A stretch of DNA of 64,000 nt from a virus: the IMG/VR virus record IMGVR_UViG_3300036832_001118, positions 23,761 to 87,760 of that record. One strand, 5' to 3'. The stretch's first letter is position 1. Each line of letters opens with the position of its first letter. Positions 1-9,768 of the stretch are shown here, in pieces. The notes beneath the pieces are model-generated. The model was not told the DNA's origin. It saw nothing but the letters and a program-made list of their open reading frames with translations, and searched no databases. The position numbers and the translations under genes were made by a program.

Positions 1-1911
1 CAAGGCTGGAGCCTCACCGGCACCGTTGATGACTTCCGCTTTTACAATCGCGCTTTATCTGCGACCGAAATCAACACCATTGCCAGTCTCGGTGAAGCGG
101 TATCGGTCGGCATACCGTTGGTCTTGCGCGCGGCGGCGCGGGCACCGTTGGTCGGCGCGGGGAACGTCAATTCGCGTCTCGCAAGCACATTCAACCTAAG
201 CGCACCGTTGTCCGGTGTGGGCCAGCTTAATTCGCTTCTGGGGCGATCATCTACGCTGCAGGCCCCTCTGCTGGGTGCTGGCAATTTGCTGGCGACGATC
301 GGTCTACCGGCGCAGCCAGGCAAGCTCATTCCGATCAGCGCCGTCTTCAGCGAAGGCCTGATCGATCCGGATACGGGTCAACCCTACGGCACCTGGCACG
401 GGCGCGGCCGGATGGGTGTGACCTTCGGGCGGCTGATGGGGATCTTCGCCCAGTTTGCGGGCGAGGGCGGATGCGCGGTTACCACGACTTGGCTGCAGGC
501 CGACTATATCTGGCCCGGTATTGTCGAGGATGCCGGCGAGCAAGTGTTATACCGCCAGGCGGCGGGGCTGGAGAAGTCACTCGCCACCGTTGATGCTTAT
601 CGGTTGACCCAGACCTACGCCGAGCTGATTCGAGATCAGTGGGATCCTTACCGGATCAGCTCAACCAATCTCCCCTATTTGGCTTGGGCGATGGGGGTCA
701 ACCTGTGGGAGGACAGCTGGTCGGAAGAGTTTAAACGTTGGTGGGTCGCCAACCAGTGGACCAAGAAATACGAGCGCGGCAGCGCACTCGGGCTCAAGGA
801 CTTCGTTAACACGGTCAACGCCTCTCCGGGGATGCACGCCGAGATTGTGAACTTGGTGGTGCCGCCAGCGTGCTTCTATCCGGGCAAGGCGCTGACCGAT
901 GCTGAGCGGGCCGCTTATGTGGCGCGCTTTCCGCAATTGCGCCTCTATCCATACGCGCCGCGCCCGCAGTTGCCCTATCTCGGTTATCTCGGCGGCTACT
1001 CGCTGACTAAGGGTGGTCAAAAGATATTCGTCAAGAACGGTCACTTCCTCGGTCCGCTGCTCAAGTACTACCCGACCAACTACAACGCGGGTGGTCTCTA
1101 CCTGCGTTCAGCCTCGCTGTACGAGCCGAGGACCGGCGTGGAGACCCAGTTGACCGTGCGCACCATCACGGCCGCGTCGCAGCCGGGACAGAAGGAAATC
1201 ACCTACGACGAGATATCGCTGTCCTCTATTCCCGGCAATCTGTTCTATCCGGGAAACAACAACAAACAGTATCTGCTGGCAAGGCATCCGACCACGCAGA
1301 GGCTCAAGCACGCCGTTGTGCTGGGGCGACTACCCTATACGCCAAGCCGTCTGGTGCGAATTCCGCGTGACGGGACACTGGATCGCACACAATACCAAGC
1401 ACTATTCACTACCATTGGTACTGGCCTCGATCCGATCAAGGTGCGGCCGGAACAGGTCTATCAGATACATCCGATGCGACAGCTGGAATGGTACTGCGGC
1501 ATGCCTCTGCGCCGCACCTACCTGACCAAAACGAATGCTTGGCAATTCCTTTACGAGCGTTGGTATCTGTTCGATCCGACGCGGCTTCCCGATAACCGCA
1601 AGGCCGCCACCTACATGGGGCGCGCTCGGTTCGGTATCCATAAATATACGGCCGAGGCCGATATCCAGGCGTGGTTTACCTGGCCGAAGTTCTATGCGCG
1701 GGCCAATGGCTATTACGGCAAGGGGCGATTTTTCCCGCCCAAAAACACCAAACTGATTGATCAAATCAGGCGCGCAGTAACCGCCTCGATGGCGGCGCGC
1801 GACACTGTGCTGATCGACACAGGCATCAAGCGCACAATTCAAATCCGCGATCTGACGGTGCTCGATGGTCGATTCTCCATCGGCCAATATGTCACCGACA
1901 GGACCGCTTGA
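1..1911 (+). CDS. Tail protein: LamG end + Gly-Ala repeats + P2 gpI-like domain (5' truncated)
   Basis: The frame is open from the left edge, so the N-terminus lies outside the window. The first ~30 visible residues (GWSLTGTVDDFRFYNRALS) match the closing strands of a LamG/concanavalin-like lectin domain and closely resemble the LamG end in the giant protein at 25.3-30.0 kb. Three degenerate repeats of the type APLxGAGxLxxxL follow. From about nt 560 the sequence resembles the P2 gpI/Tail_P2_I baseplate family (AYAELIRDQWDPYRI; NLPYLAWAMGVNLWED; RGSALGLKDFV). gpI proteins sit at the edge of the baseplate and connect to fibres. The fusion of a lectin and repeat arm to a gpI-like core is inferred to be a baseplate-anchored receptor-binding arm. 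A TTG at 118 is a possible but unlikely internal start. Confidence 0.75.
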   Translation, partial: QGWSLTGTVDDFRFYNRALSATEINTIASLGEAVSVGIPLVLRAAARAPLVGAGNVNSRLASTFNLSAPLSGVGQLNSLLGRSSTLQAPLLGAGNLLATIGLPAQPGKLIPISAVFSEGLIDPDTGQPYGTWHGRGRMGVTFGRLMGIFAQFAGEGGCAVTTTWLQADYIWPGIVEDAGEQVLYRQAAGLEKSLATVDAYRLTQTYAELIRDQWDPYRISSTNLPYLAWAMGVNLWEDSWSEEFKRWWVANQWTKKYERGSALGLKDFVNTVNASPGMHAEIVNLVVPPACFYPGKALTDAERAAYVARFPQLRLYPYAPRPQLPYLGYLGGYSLTKGGQKIFVKNGHFLGPLLKYYPTNYNAGGLYLRSASLYEPRTGVETQLTVRTITAASQPGQKEITYDEISLSSIPGNLFYPGNNNKQYLLARHPTTQRLKHAVVLGRLPYTPSRLVRIPRDGTLDRTQYQALFTTIGTGLDPIKVRPEQVYQIHPMRQLEWYCGMPLRRTYLTKTNAWQFLYERWYLFDPTRLPDNRKAATYMGRARFGIHKYTAEADIQAWFTWPKFYARANGYYGKGRFFPPKNTKLIDQIRRAVTASMAARDTVLIDTGIKRTIQIRDLTVLDGRFSIGQYVTDRTA

Positions 1912-1921
1912 GGAGTCAACG

Positions 1922-4507
1922 ATGGCCGAAAAAGAAGTCTTGTTTGAAGACAATATGGAGACCCAGGCGCAGGACTTTAACAACCTGCAAGACTGGATCG
2001 GCAAGTCGATTGACGACGTCGTTGTTGACGCGATCGATGCCGGCAATGCCTACACGGGTTTGGGCATATCCAAGGCGGCGGCTACCCAGGTGACCATTGC
2101 GCCGGGTAGGTTGTACTGGGGCGGTGCCGTCTACATCATGGAAGACCCGGTTACGATCGACTTTCAAACAGTTGCCGGTGGAATGCCGGTGACGCAGAAG
2201 CGGCAAATCGCCATCGTCGCGTGGGGCAGCACGATCACGACCGATGTCCAGCCGCGCAACTTCGTTGTCGACGCAGACACCGGGCAGGCGCAGCCCGAGA
2301 GCGTGGCGATGACCAGCATTCGGACCTGCAACGTTGGCCCGATCCCCGGCGTTGAAGCGCCCAGTCCTAACTATCCGGCTGTGCCCGCCACCAACTTGCT
2401 GATTGGCTACGTGCTGATGGACCCGTCTGGCGTGGTGTCCATTCAGCAGACGAGTTCAACGCAGCTTACGAATTTGACGACCCTGGGCAATGCGGTCGGC
2501 GGACTGATGGCGTGGCAGGGTATTGTTAATGGGCAGATTTCTACTCTACAGACCAGCTTGGCGGCATTGGCTGCCAGCCTGGCGAACTATGTCACCCTCG
2601 ACATGTTCAGCAAGCTAACAGATCTCGTGAATCAGATATGGCAGATCGTCAACAAGCCAGCCACTTATGTGCTCGACAGCATTGATAACTTCTTCGATTT
2701 ATCTCAGTCCGCAGTAGGCACTAATGTCGACGGACCATACGCTGCCAATGTGGCGGAGGGCATTCGCTTTGTTTCGAATGGTAACTGGACCGGAAAGTTG
2801 GTGTTGTTGAATAATACTGAGCCAGCAATTCAAGCCTGGGATACGTTCATTCTGCCGAAACCCTCGGGCATGCGCGTGCGCATGGACTGCAGTTTTCAGG
2901 GCCTTGATTGGGTCGCGGAACGTATTCTTGGGCATCCGTATTGGACCTACTCACCGCGCAAACTGGCCTGGGCACGTGAGCGGTTTCGTTGCGGCGTGCC
3001 GTTCTTGCCGTGCCCATCTCCAACGGTGTTTGCTTGGACCGGCACGCTCGATCCAGTCTACTGCAATTTGCGCTTTGATGCAGGCGACACATGGCCGGGT
3101 ATACCGTGCAACCAGCTGGTTAAGTATCCGGATGATGACTGGGATTTCCCGCGCTACATCCCGAACCGTAATTTCTATTACTGGGAAGACGCTGTCGATG
3201 TGTTTTACTGGAGCAAGGTGAGCGCCAGTCTACACTATAACCACAATCACTACGGCCAATCATTTCTCAATTCTCAAGACGGCTGGCTTGGCGGAATTAC
3301 CGTGTTCAGCATGGTGCCGAATTATTTTCAGCCACTGACCCTATTGATCTATCGCTGCGACGATCAGGGAGTGCCGGATCATCAGCAATGCATCGCTCAA
3401 CTCGATCTTGATGCTGCCGGGGTGCAGGCTTGTTACAGCAACCCGATACAATTGGGTGATTTGGTCGCTCCCGCTCAATTGACGTTTGAACTTCAACAAG
3501 CGTTACAGGCTGGCTATAGGCCTGGCGATTTTATTGGGTATACGAGCGATGAAGGTGTAAGGGCCTATATGAGTTTTGGTTTTGTCGTGGTTCCGGGTAA
3601 TTTCGTAAATAATGCGCAAGTCTGGAACATTTATTTTCCAGGTTTCCCGGTCTTTGCCTATCCGGTGCGACTGACGTTCTCGCCAGTATATCTCGAAGCT
3701 GGCAAGCGTTATTCGTTTCATCTAGGCAGCCAATCCGATCATCAGTTCGCAGTCTCCATTGACCCGTCCTGCTACTCAGTGCATCACGGCGATTTCTGGG
3801 AGTACGATGGCTCTGCTTGGTTCCGGGTTGTGACGGGTGGGCCACGGACGCTGCGCTTCATGCTGCATTATCTGGTCTGGGGACAGTATGGGCAGAACAC
3901 GCCGACCGGGCAGCTGCGCTACGATGTGGAGATGCAGCCGCTGTCTCTAACCGGCGGCATCCAATCGGCCGACATTCTGGCTGAGCATATCATTCCAGCA
4001 GCCACGGACCTGAGCTATGCGCTGTTTCTCAACAATAAGTGGCAGCCGTTCGATTCCAACCCGAATAACCCGACGCCGCTTAATTCTTCGGTACAACTGG
4101 CACGCTTGAAGATCGTCTTCACCGGCACGACCGATTTGATGCCTGGTGTTAGCCTGACCAACAGCCAAGTAAAGCTGACAGGTACGACGCAGAACCAGTT
4201 CTATCACATCTCGACCAACATCTCGCGCGGCTCGCCGACCGGTACTGGCCTTCAGGTCATTACCAGCTCGACCAATTTCGTGCCGGCCCATCATACGCTG
4301 AGCTGCTTCATCCACACGACGGCGCGACAGACGCCGACGACAGTCAGCCCCCCTGTGGTGCTGAGCGACGGAGTCACCACTCAGCACGTCTGGCAGTTTA
4401 CGACGGGGGTCACCTCTGTCAGCAACTATCAGGTGGAATTGTCGGGCGGCACTGATGGTACCGGCGACAACTTTGTGGTCAACCAACGATCGGCCTACGG
4501 TAAATAA
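1922..4507 (+). CDS. Putative baseplate/tail-fibre protein, 861 aa
   Basis: ATG at 1922 is preceded by GAGGAG; an upstream in-frame ATG at 1865 lies inside the previous gene and lacks a ribosome site. The N-terminal ~180 residues (FEDNMETQAQDFNNLQDWIG; VTIAPGRLYWGGAVY) resemble baseplate-attachment domains of phage fibre proteins that follow gpI. The rest is rich in aromatic residues, Gly and Asn with no recognised enzyme motif; residues ~200-260 may form a short helical linker. The position directly after the gpI-like gene and before further fibre genes supports a structural tail role. The exact function is unknown. Confidence 0.6.
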   Translation: MAEKEVLFEDNMETQAQDFNNLQDWIGKSIDDVVVDAIDAGNAYTGLGISKAAATQVTIAPGRLYWGGAVYIMEDPVTIDFQTVAGGMPVTQKRQIAIVAWGSTITTDVQPRNFVVDADTGQAQPESVAMTSIRTCNVGPIPGVEAPSPNYPAVPATNLLIGYVLMDPSGVVSIQQTSSTQLTNLTTLGNAVGGLMAWQGIVNGQISTLQTSLAALAASLANYVTLDMFSKLTDLVNQIWQIVNKPATYVLDSIDNFFDLSQSAVGTNVDGPYAANVAEGIRFVSNGNWTGKLVLLNNTEPAIQAWDTFILPKPSGMRVRMDCSFQGLDWVAERILGHPYWTYSPRKLAWARERFRCGVPFLPCPSPTVFAWTGTLDPVYCNLRFDAGDTWPGIPCNQLVKYPDDDWDFPRYIPNRNFYYWEDAVDVFYWSKVSASLHYNHNHYGQSFLNSQDGWLGGITVFSMVPNYFQPLTLLIYRCDDQGVPDHQQCIAQLDLDAAGVQACYSNPIQLGDLVAPAQLTFELQQALQAGYRPGDFIGYTSDEGVRAYMSFGFVVVPGNFVNNAQVWNIYFPGFPVFAYPVRLTFSPVYLEAGKRYSFHLGSQSDHQFAVSIDPSCYSVHHGDFWEYDGSAWFRVVTGGPRTLRFMLHYLVWGQYGQNTPTGQLRYDVEMQPLSLTGGIQSADILAEHIIPAATDLSYALFLNNKWQPFDSNPNNPTPLNSSVQLARLKIVFTGTTDLMPGVSLTNSQVKLTGTTQNQFYHISTNISRGSPTGTGLQVITSSTNFVPAHHTLSCFIHTTARQTPTTVSPPVVLSDGVTTQHVWQFTTGVTSVSNYQVELSGGTDGTGDNFVVNQRSAYGK

Positions 4508-4518
4508 GGAGAGAAGTT

Positions 4519-4704
4519 ATGGCGGAACAGTATTATAGCGTTCGACCAAAGACGGTTTTCCAAGCCAATGACGTGATTTTCTATCCGGGGCGCGGCGACT
4601 ACATCGTTGCGGAGAGTGTTTATAACGGTAAGACCGATGATGGCCAGGCCAATTTTATGGACCTGTGCGAGTCGGCAACGCCGGTTAACGCTCCGGGCAG
4701 TTAG
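4519..4704 (+). CDS. Small tail-region protein, 61 aa
   Basis: Starts at ATG 4519 after a good AAGGAGAGAAG site, 11 bases past the preceding stop. The product (MAEQYYSVRPKTVFQANDVI...) is soluble-looking, with a YPGRGDY segment, and no family was recognised. It lies between two fibre-type genes and ends one base before the next start, so it is probably co-translated with them as an accessory fibre or baseplate component. Confidence 0.5.
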   Translation: MAEQYYSVRPKTVFQANDVIFYPGRGDYIVAESVYNGKTDDGQANFMDLCESATPVNAPGS

Positions 4705-4705
4705 A

Positions 4706-6067
4706 ATGGGTCAGATAATAGACCCCAACTCACTGCTGCTTAAGACCGATCAGCAGCCAGCGAATGTCGCTTTCTTCAACAATCTGATTAGCCAGATGTG
4801 TTTTGCCATCAACGGCGTTGGCACTCGCATGGATGGCTACGATGCTGCTGAGCAGAACTTGGTCAATCTGGGACTGGCCAACATCAATTCCACGCTGGGT
4901 CCCTTCCTCAGCACCCTGCAGCAGGCAGCGCAGTTAGGGTTCCTGGTGGCGGAGGCGGATGGTGTTACGGCCTCGCTGACTCTGGGGCAGCCATTCGAGC
5001 TTGTGCTGACCAGCAATGGCGCCAGCCTGTTCACCCCGACCACATGGCTGATGGCCATGGACGTGACCGACAATACCAACTGGGGCGTGCTCCAGCTGGT
5101 GAGTTGGGTGCAGGAGGACTTGAACCTCTCCACCACCTGCATCTACGCCAGCAAGACCAAGGCATCTGCTTCGTGGCAAGTGTGCTGCGGCAGTGGCGTG
5201 CTCAATGCCATGGTCAACGATCTGCAGGCTGCCAACACTGCGGCGACCAATGCGCAGAACGCGGCCAGCAGCGCGCAGACCAACGCCAATTACGTGCAGA
5301 GCGTTGCCACCACAATATCGACGTCTGGCAACGTCATCTCGGTCGCGGGCAAGGCCGGCACCGTGACGCTGGTCGAGGGTGACATTGCCAACCTGACCTC
5401 GGACTTGGCAGCGCGGCCGACCAGCACCTACGTTAACAATGCCGTGGCTGGGCTGCAGCCGCGCAGCGCCAACCTCGATCAATTGTCGAGCAGCGCCCTG
5501 ACCGCGTTCGGCTTCGCGCTGTTCAGCGCCGCTAATTCCGCCGCCGCCATGACGACACTGGGTGCGGCAGGGTTGATCAGTCCTAGCTTCAGCGGTGTGC
5601 CCAAGGCCCCAACCCAGGCACCGGGAGATAACTCAACCAACATCAGCACGACGGCATTCGTTGCGGCAGCGCTTACAACAGCGCTGGCCAGTTATCAGAC
5701 GACAGCTGGCTTGGCTACCGCAGTCGCTGGGTTGACCATTAACTCGAATCAGATAGCCGCCGCCTTCAATGACCAGACCGCCACCAGCTACACCTTTGCG
5801 GCGAGCGACGTTGGTAAGCAGATCACCCTAACCAACAGCGCCGCCATAACTGCCACCCTACCGAACAACTTGCCCAAGGGCTGGAACTGCTTGGTGTGGC
5901 AGGGCGGCGCCGGGCAGGTGACGTTCACAGCTGGCAGCGGTGCCACGCTAGTCAACCGCCAGAGCAAGACCAAGACCGCCGGGCAGTACGCGATGGTCAG
6001 CTTGATGGTGATGAGCAATAGCATTGGCACCAGCGCGGTGTACGCGCTTGGCGGGGATGCAGCCTGA
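4706..6067 (+). CDS. Tail fibre protein, 453 aa
   Basis: The chosen start is ATG 4706 (MGQIIDPNSLLL), one base after the preceding stop; a longer frame from 4607 would overlap the 61-residue gene. The middle has Ala/Asn-rich helical sequence (about residues 165-200) and the phage fibre motif APGDNSTNISTTAFVAAAL. The C-terminus (TYTF-type strand, AITATLPNNLPKGWNCLVWQ) is a common fibre tip or trimerisation module. The stop overlaps the next gene (TGATG), which suggests coupled translation with the SPRY protein. Confidence 0.7.
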   Translation: MGQIIDPNSLLLKTDQQPANVAFFNNLISQMCFAINGVGTRMDGYDAAEQNLVNLGLANINSTLGPFLSTLQQAAQLGFLVAEADGVTASLTLGQPFELVLTSNGASLFTPTTWLMAMDVTDNTNWGVLQLVSWVQEDLNLSTTCIYASKTKASASWQVCCGSGVLNAMVNDLQAANTAATNAQNAASSAQTNANYVQSVATTISTSGNVISVAGKAGTVTLVEGDIANLTSDLAARPTSTYVNNAVAGLQPRSANLDQLSSSALTAFGFALFSAANSAAAMTTLGAAGLISPSFSGVPKAPTQAPGDNSTNISTTAFVAAALTTALASYQTTAGLATAVAGLTINSNQIAAAFNDQTATSYTFAASDVGKQITLTNSAAITATLPNNLPKGWNCLVWQGGAGQVTFTAGSGATLVNRQSKTKTAGQYAMVSLMVMSNSIGTSAVYALGGDAA

Positions 6068-6771
6068 TGCTGATGGTGCCAAGCACGCGCGGGTTCGTCG
6101 GCGCTGTACCGCTGCCGCCCTCAGCGCTTGACCCAAATTTTAGCGTGCCGGCGATAACGCTGAGCAACAACAACTTGACCGCCATCGGCAACTCGACGAC
6201 CAGCTCCGGCTCGGTGCTCGGTACCCAAGGGGCGGCCAGCGGCAAGCGCTACTTCGAGGCAACCTTCGATATCCTGGCCACTACTCCAAATGGGCTGGGG
6301 TCATTCGTCGGCGTGGTCAACACCTACTTCACGCGCCTAGCATATCCGGCAGGACTGAACCTGACTTTTATGTATCCCGGCACCGACAGTTATAGCTGGG
6401 GCTTCGGCCAATACCAGGGAAATTACATGGCCCAGCTGATTGGCGGAACTCCAAGTGGTACAGCGTTTTCTGGGAGTAATGGTGCCGTCGCGATGGTCGC
6501 CGTCGACCTCGACGCGGGTCATCTTTGGTTCGGCATGAATGGAGCCTGGTGTCAGGGTAGTCCGCTTGGAACAGTCGATTTTAGCATTCCTCCAGGGGGA
6601 TCGTTAGGGGGAGCGTTGTGGCCCGCGGTCTTTGTGACCGCGAACCCGAACTTTACCCAGGTCACCTTCAACCCTGGCTACGGGCCGTTCCAATACGGGC
6701 CGCCCAGCGGCTTCATAGCCTGGGGCGCGGGCGACGGCACCGGGGCATTTGTTAGCACAAGTCCCCGTTAA
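6067..6771 (+). CDS. SPRY-domain tail protein, 234 aa
   Basis: Almost the whole protein is one SPRY-like beta sandwich. Recognisable strands are ITLSNNNLTAIG, SGKRYFEATFD, DSYSWGFGQYQG, VAVDLDAGHLWFGMNGAW and LWPAVFV. A clearly related domain forms the C-terminus of the protein ending at 22511. SPRY folds are binding modules, so a receptor- or surface-glycan-binding role at the fibre is inferred. The start overlaps the fibre stop. Confidence 0.7.
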   Translation: MLMVPSTRGFVGAVPLPPSALDPNFSVPAITLSNNNLTAIGNSTTSSGSVLGTQGAASGKRYFEATFDILATTPNGLGSFVGVVNTYFTRLAYPAGLNLTFMYPGTDSYSWGFGQYQGNYMAQLIGGTPSGTAFSGSNGAVAMVAVDLDAGHLWFGMNGAWCQGSPLGTVDFSIPPGGSLGGALWPAVFVTANPNFTQVTFNPGYGPFQYGPPSGFIAWGAGDGTGAFVSTSPR

Positions 6772-6804
6772 TGATGTCCGCAATGAAACATCACAGGATA
6801 GAAA

Positions 6805-7041
6805 ATGCCCATCCAAATCAACAACCAAACACTTGAGCTGGATGGCATCCAAAGCATCCTCGTCAGCGACATTCAGCCCGACACCGACACCGACTACTTT
6901 GTCCGCATTCTCACCTTCTTTAGCGATCCAATATCCACAACCAATCGCGCGCCGTTGTTAACACTGAAACTCTATGGCGGAAGCCAGTCCACCAACGACA
7001 AGTCTGAATTAGAAATCCAAACTCCGTCTCTGGAGTTTTAG
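6805..7041 (+). CDS. Small tail-region protein, 78 aa
   Basis: ATG 6805 is preceded by only a weak AGGATAG ribosome site. The product is beta-rich (MPIQINNQTLELDGIQSILV) and acidic, with no recognised family. It is the last gene before a strong terminator and so closes the first transcription segment of the tail region. Confidence 0.45.
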   Translation: MPIQINNQTLELDGIQSILVSDIQPDTDTDYFVRILTFFSDPISTTNRAPLLTLKLYGGSQSTNDKSELEIQTPSLEF

Positions 7042-7091
7042 TTCACCGAGCCTCCCTGGACCTGGATCCCTATCCCTCACAGGTCCCACCT

Positions 7092-7125
7092 GGCCGGCAG
7101 CTCGCGCTGTCGGCCTTTTTGTTTT
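7092..7125 (+). terminator. Rho-independent terminator before the sheath gene
   Basis: Stem GGCCGGCAG/CTGTCGGCC (one G-T pair), 6-base loop, then TTTTTGTTTT. It lies 23 bases before the sheath start, so the sheath gene may have its own promoter or rely on read-through. Confidence 0.8.
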
Positions 7126-7147
7126 CCTGCACCGAAGGAGCAGCAAC

Positions 7148-9043
7148 ATGTCTCAGCCCTATTTCGGCCTACAGTTTATCCAACTCGACGACCAGCCGAT
7201 TCCGGTGCTGGGTGCCAATATGGATGTGATTGGAATTATTGGACCGTGCAGCACGGCCGATAATACCGTGTTTCCCCTCAACACCCCCGTCCTCGTCTAC
7301 TCGAACGATACCGATACCCTACAATCGCTTGGGAGTGACGGATACATCCAAGATGCCATCAACGGCATCAATGCGCAGTTGGCTGACTTCCAGGTCGCGG
7401 CGCAACTCGTGATCGTCGTCACGCCGTATGGAACGGCCGCGGACCTCAACATCAAGACGCAGCAGACGATTGCCAACATCATGGGCAACAGCGTCATGCG
7501 CACTGGTGTGTGGGCATTCACTAACGCGGCCAATATGCTGTACTGCACGCCGCGCCTGATCATCGCCCCCGGCTATACTGGTCAGATGGCCAACAGTTTG
7601 AACACGCTGTTCGTCAACACGGTTGGTATCGGCTACGTCCCCTATGGGACCTATCAGATCCAGTTCGCGCCGGGTGTGGGCGAACTCAATGGAGCGACGT
7701 TGGTTCTTCCCACCGCGCATGCGGTGGCGGAGGCGGATGGCTCGATCCATGAGCAGGATATCTTCATTGATAGCTGGGGGGCCTGGTTCACATCGGCGCC
7801 GACCGCAACCATTGTGACGCCCGACGGGCCGCCGGTCGTGGCGCAGCGTGCTTCGGGCAGCATGATCTTCAATCAGAACCCCGGCATCGGTTCGACCATC
7901 ACGCTCGGCGGAACGACCGTGACGTTTGTCTCCGGCACGCCGACCGGCAATCAGGTGCAGATCGGCGCCAACCTGTCGATCACGCTGAACAATTTGCTGA
8001 CGATGCTCAACGCCAGCGCCGACACCAACATCAGGATCTGTCAGCCGTATACGCTGAGCACCAACCAGCTGTTGTTCATCGCGACTGCCGCGGGGGCAGC
8101 CGGCAACGGCTTCACGCTTTCCGGGACGGTCACTGGGCTCTCGATCTCTGGGCCACACCTGACGGGCGGTCAAGATGCAATGGCCTCGGTCCGGTGCACG
8201 ATGACGGCGACGGTCGCGCTCGGTGCCAACCCGGTCTGCGCAGCGCTCGGCGGCGGCGTGCTCGATAATCTGATCGGGCAAGCGATTGTTGAGAGTGCCG
8301 GCACCTCGCAAATCCAGGACGAGAACTGGCGCACCACGATGAACAATCAAAGGGTCATTGCGGTCAGCGGTGGGGTGAAGATCCAGGATCCCGTGTCAGG
8401 CAACATCATCGTGGTGCCGCGAGCTGGTCGTGAGGCTGGCCTTGCTGTGGCACGTGACTTTGCCACCGGCGCGCCGTTCCACTCCTGGGCCAACCAGCCC
8501 ATCCAGGGCATCGTCGGGCCCGCCCGCACGGTCGAGTTCTCACTGACTGATCCGGCCTGTGAGGGGCAGCAACTGCTTGCCGCCAATATCGGCATCATCG
8601 CCCGCGGTTTGATTGGTGTGGAAACGGCGGTCAGTTCCGGCGGGTTCATCTCGATCACGTTGGACAACACAGGGGATGATCCTCTGTGGCAAATGATTAA
8701 CGTAAAACGCGGCAGAGACTTCATTCACCTCAGTCTCATGCCAGTGTTGCGGACCTACCTCGGGCGCTCCAATATTGATCGGCAGACGGTAACTAATGTT
8801 ATCACCACGATCAATGACTTCCTGTTCACCCTGAAGGCGCGCCAGCAAATCATCGACGGCAAGGCGTCATTCAACGGCAGCTTCAACACCGCAGGCGAAA
8901 TCCGGCTCGGTCACCTGACCGTTGGGTTCTCCGCCGAAGAAGCGCCGGTGCTCAAACTGATCACGACCATGTCGTCTCGGTACAAACCTGCGATAGATCA
9001 AATGGTCGCACAGCTAGAGCAACAGCTAAATATCTCGGCCTAA
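7148..9043 (+). CDS. Contractile tail sheath protein, 631 aa
   Basis: Related to the P2 FI/tail-sheath family. The N-terminal region has VIGIIGPCSTADN and a domain of Ala-rich helices and strands; the C-terminal third has VNVKRGRDFIHLSLMPVLR, where sheath proteins pack on the tube. Residues ~235-320 carry a Gly/Thr-rich insertion (GSTITLGGTTVTFVSG), probably the surface-exposed domain that varies between sheaths. Start ATG 7148 follows GAAGGAGCAGCA. The tube gene follows after an inserted HNH gene. Function is confident from family resemblance and gene order. Confidence 0.9.
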   Translation: MSQPYFGLQFIQLDDQPIPVLGANMDVIGIIGPCSTADNTVFPLNTPVLVYSNDTDTLQSLGSDGYIQDAINGINAQLADFQVAAQLVIVVTPYGTAADLNIKTQQTIANIMGNSVMRTGVWAFTNAANMLYCTPRLIIAPGYTGQMANSLNTLFVNTVGIGYVPYGTYQIQFAPGVGELNGATLVLPTAHAVAEADGSIHEQDIFIDSWGAWFTSAPTATIVTPDGPPVVAQRASGSMIFNQNPGIGSTITLGGTTVTFVSGTPTGNQVQIGANLSITLNNLLTMLNASADTNIRICQPYTLSTNQLLFIATAAGAAGNGFTLSGTVTGLSISGPHLTGGQDAMASVRCTMTATVALGANPVCAALGGGVLDNLIGQAIVESAGTSQIQDENWRTTMNNQRVIAVSGGVKIQDPVSGNIIVVPRAGREAGLAVARDFATGAPFHSWANQPIQGIVGPARTVEFSLTDPACEGQQLLAANIGIIARGLIGVETAVSSGGFISITLDNTGDDPLWQMINVKRGRDFIHLSLMPVLRTYLGRSNIDRQTVTNVITTINDFLFTLKARQQIIDGKASFNGSFNTAGEIRLGHLTVGFSAEEAPVLKLITTMSSRYKPAIDQMVAQLEQQLNISA

Positions 9044-9132
9044 ATCCGAAGGAAGTCGGAAGTACTGGCATAAAAATCTGATATCCGCTATGGTGGTGCC
9101 TGCCACTCGGCATCATCATAGCGGAGGGAAAC

Positions 9133-9642
9133 GTGAGCCATATCATAGGCTTAATAGGAGAGCGCTTCGGGCGTCTATTGGTCATTGCCAGGGGCCCAAG
9201 CACTAAAGTTAACGGTTTTGCTTGTTGGGCTTGTCAGTGCGATTGCGGCAAGGTCACGGTCGTTAGCGGCATTAACCTACGGAATGGTCAGACCCGCTCC
9301 TGTGGATGTCTTAGGAAAGAAATGCTTGACGCCGGATTACATGTCACTCACGGGAATCGTCGCGGCCGTAAATCAACGCCAGAATATCAAACTTGGCTTG
9401 AGATGATGCGCCGTTGTTACAATCCGAACTTCATTGGTTTCAAAGATTACGGGGGTCGAGGTATTCGAGTTTGCAGAAAGTGGCGCCGGTCATTTGAGGC
9501 GTTTCTTGCTGATGTAGATAGGCGCCCGTCGCCTGAATACTCGATAGATCGTATCAACAACAACGGAAATTACGAGCCCGGCAACGTGCGTTGGGCTACG
9601 CGTAAAGAACAAGCAAACAATAGACGACCGCGGACAAAGTAA
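9133..9642 (+). CDS. HNH-type homing endonuclease, 169 aa
   Basis: GTG 9133 follows a strong GGAGGG site. The N-terminal half carries the zinc-ribbon pattern of phage HNH proteins (CDCGKVTVV; GQTRSCGCL). The C-terminal half has YQTWLEMMRRCYNP, YGGRGIRVC and SIDRINNNGNYEPGNVRWAT, the conserved DNA-nicking region of this free-standing endonuclease group. It sits alone between sheath and tube genes that are normally adjacent, and its own terminator follows. It is inferred to be a selfish insertion and not a tail component. Confidence 0.8.
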   Translation: MSHIIGLIGERFGRLLVIARGPSTKVNGFACWACQCDCGKVTVVSGINLRNGQTRSCGCLRKEMLDAGLHVTHGNRRGRKSTPEYQTWLEMMRRCYNPNFIGFKDYGGRGIRVCRKWRRSFEAFLADVDRRPSPEYSIDRINNNGNYEPGNVRWATRKEQANNRRPRTK

Positions 9643-9691
9643 CGCGGCGGCGACGAAGTTCGCCTGAATCAACCAAACACACCGTTTCCGA

Positions 9692-9718
9692 AACCCGGCC
9701 TTCGCGCCGGGTTTTTTG
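9692..9718 (+). terminator. Rho-independent terminator after the HNH gene
   Basis: CCCGGC stem and GCCGGG arm around a 6-base loop, followed by TTTTTT. It separates the HNH gene from the tube gene, whose start is 51 bases further on. Confidence 0.85.
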
Positions 9719-9768
9719 TTGCCCGGAACACACTTCAAGCGGCCATACAAGAGCAGGAGTACTTCAAG

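Noticed and set aside
7319-8350. Long minus-strand ORF (343 aa) opposite the tail sheath gene
   Set aside because: Arg/His-rich composition and exact overlap with a confident sheath gene mark it as an antisense shadow.
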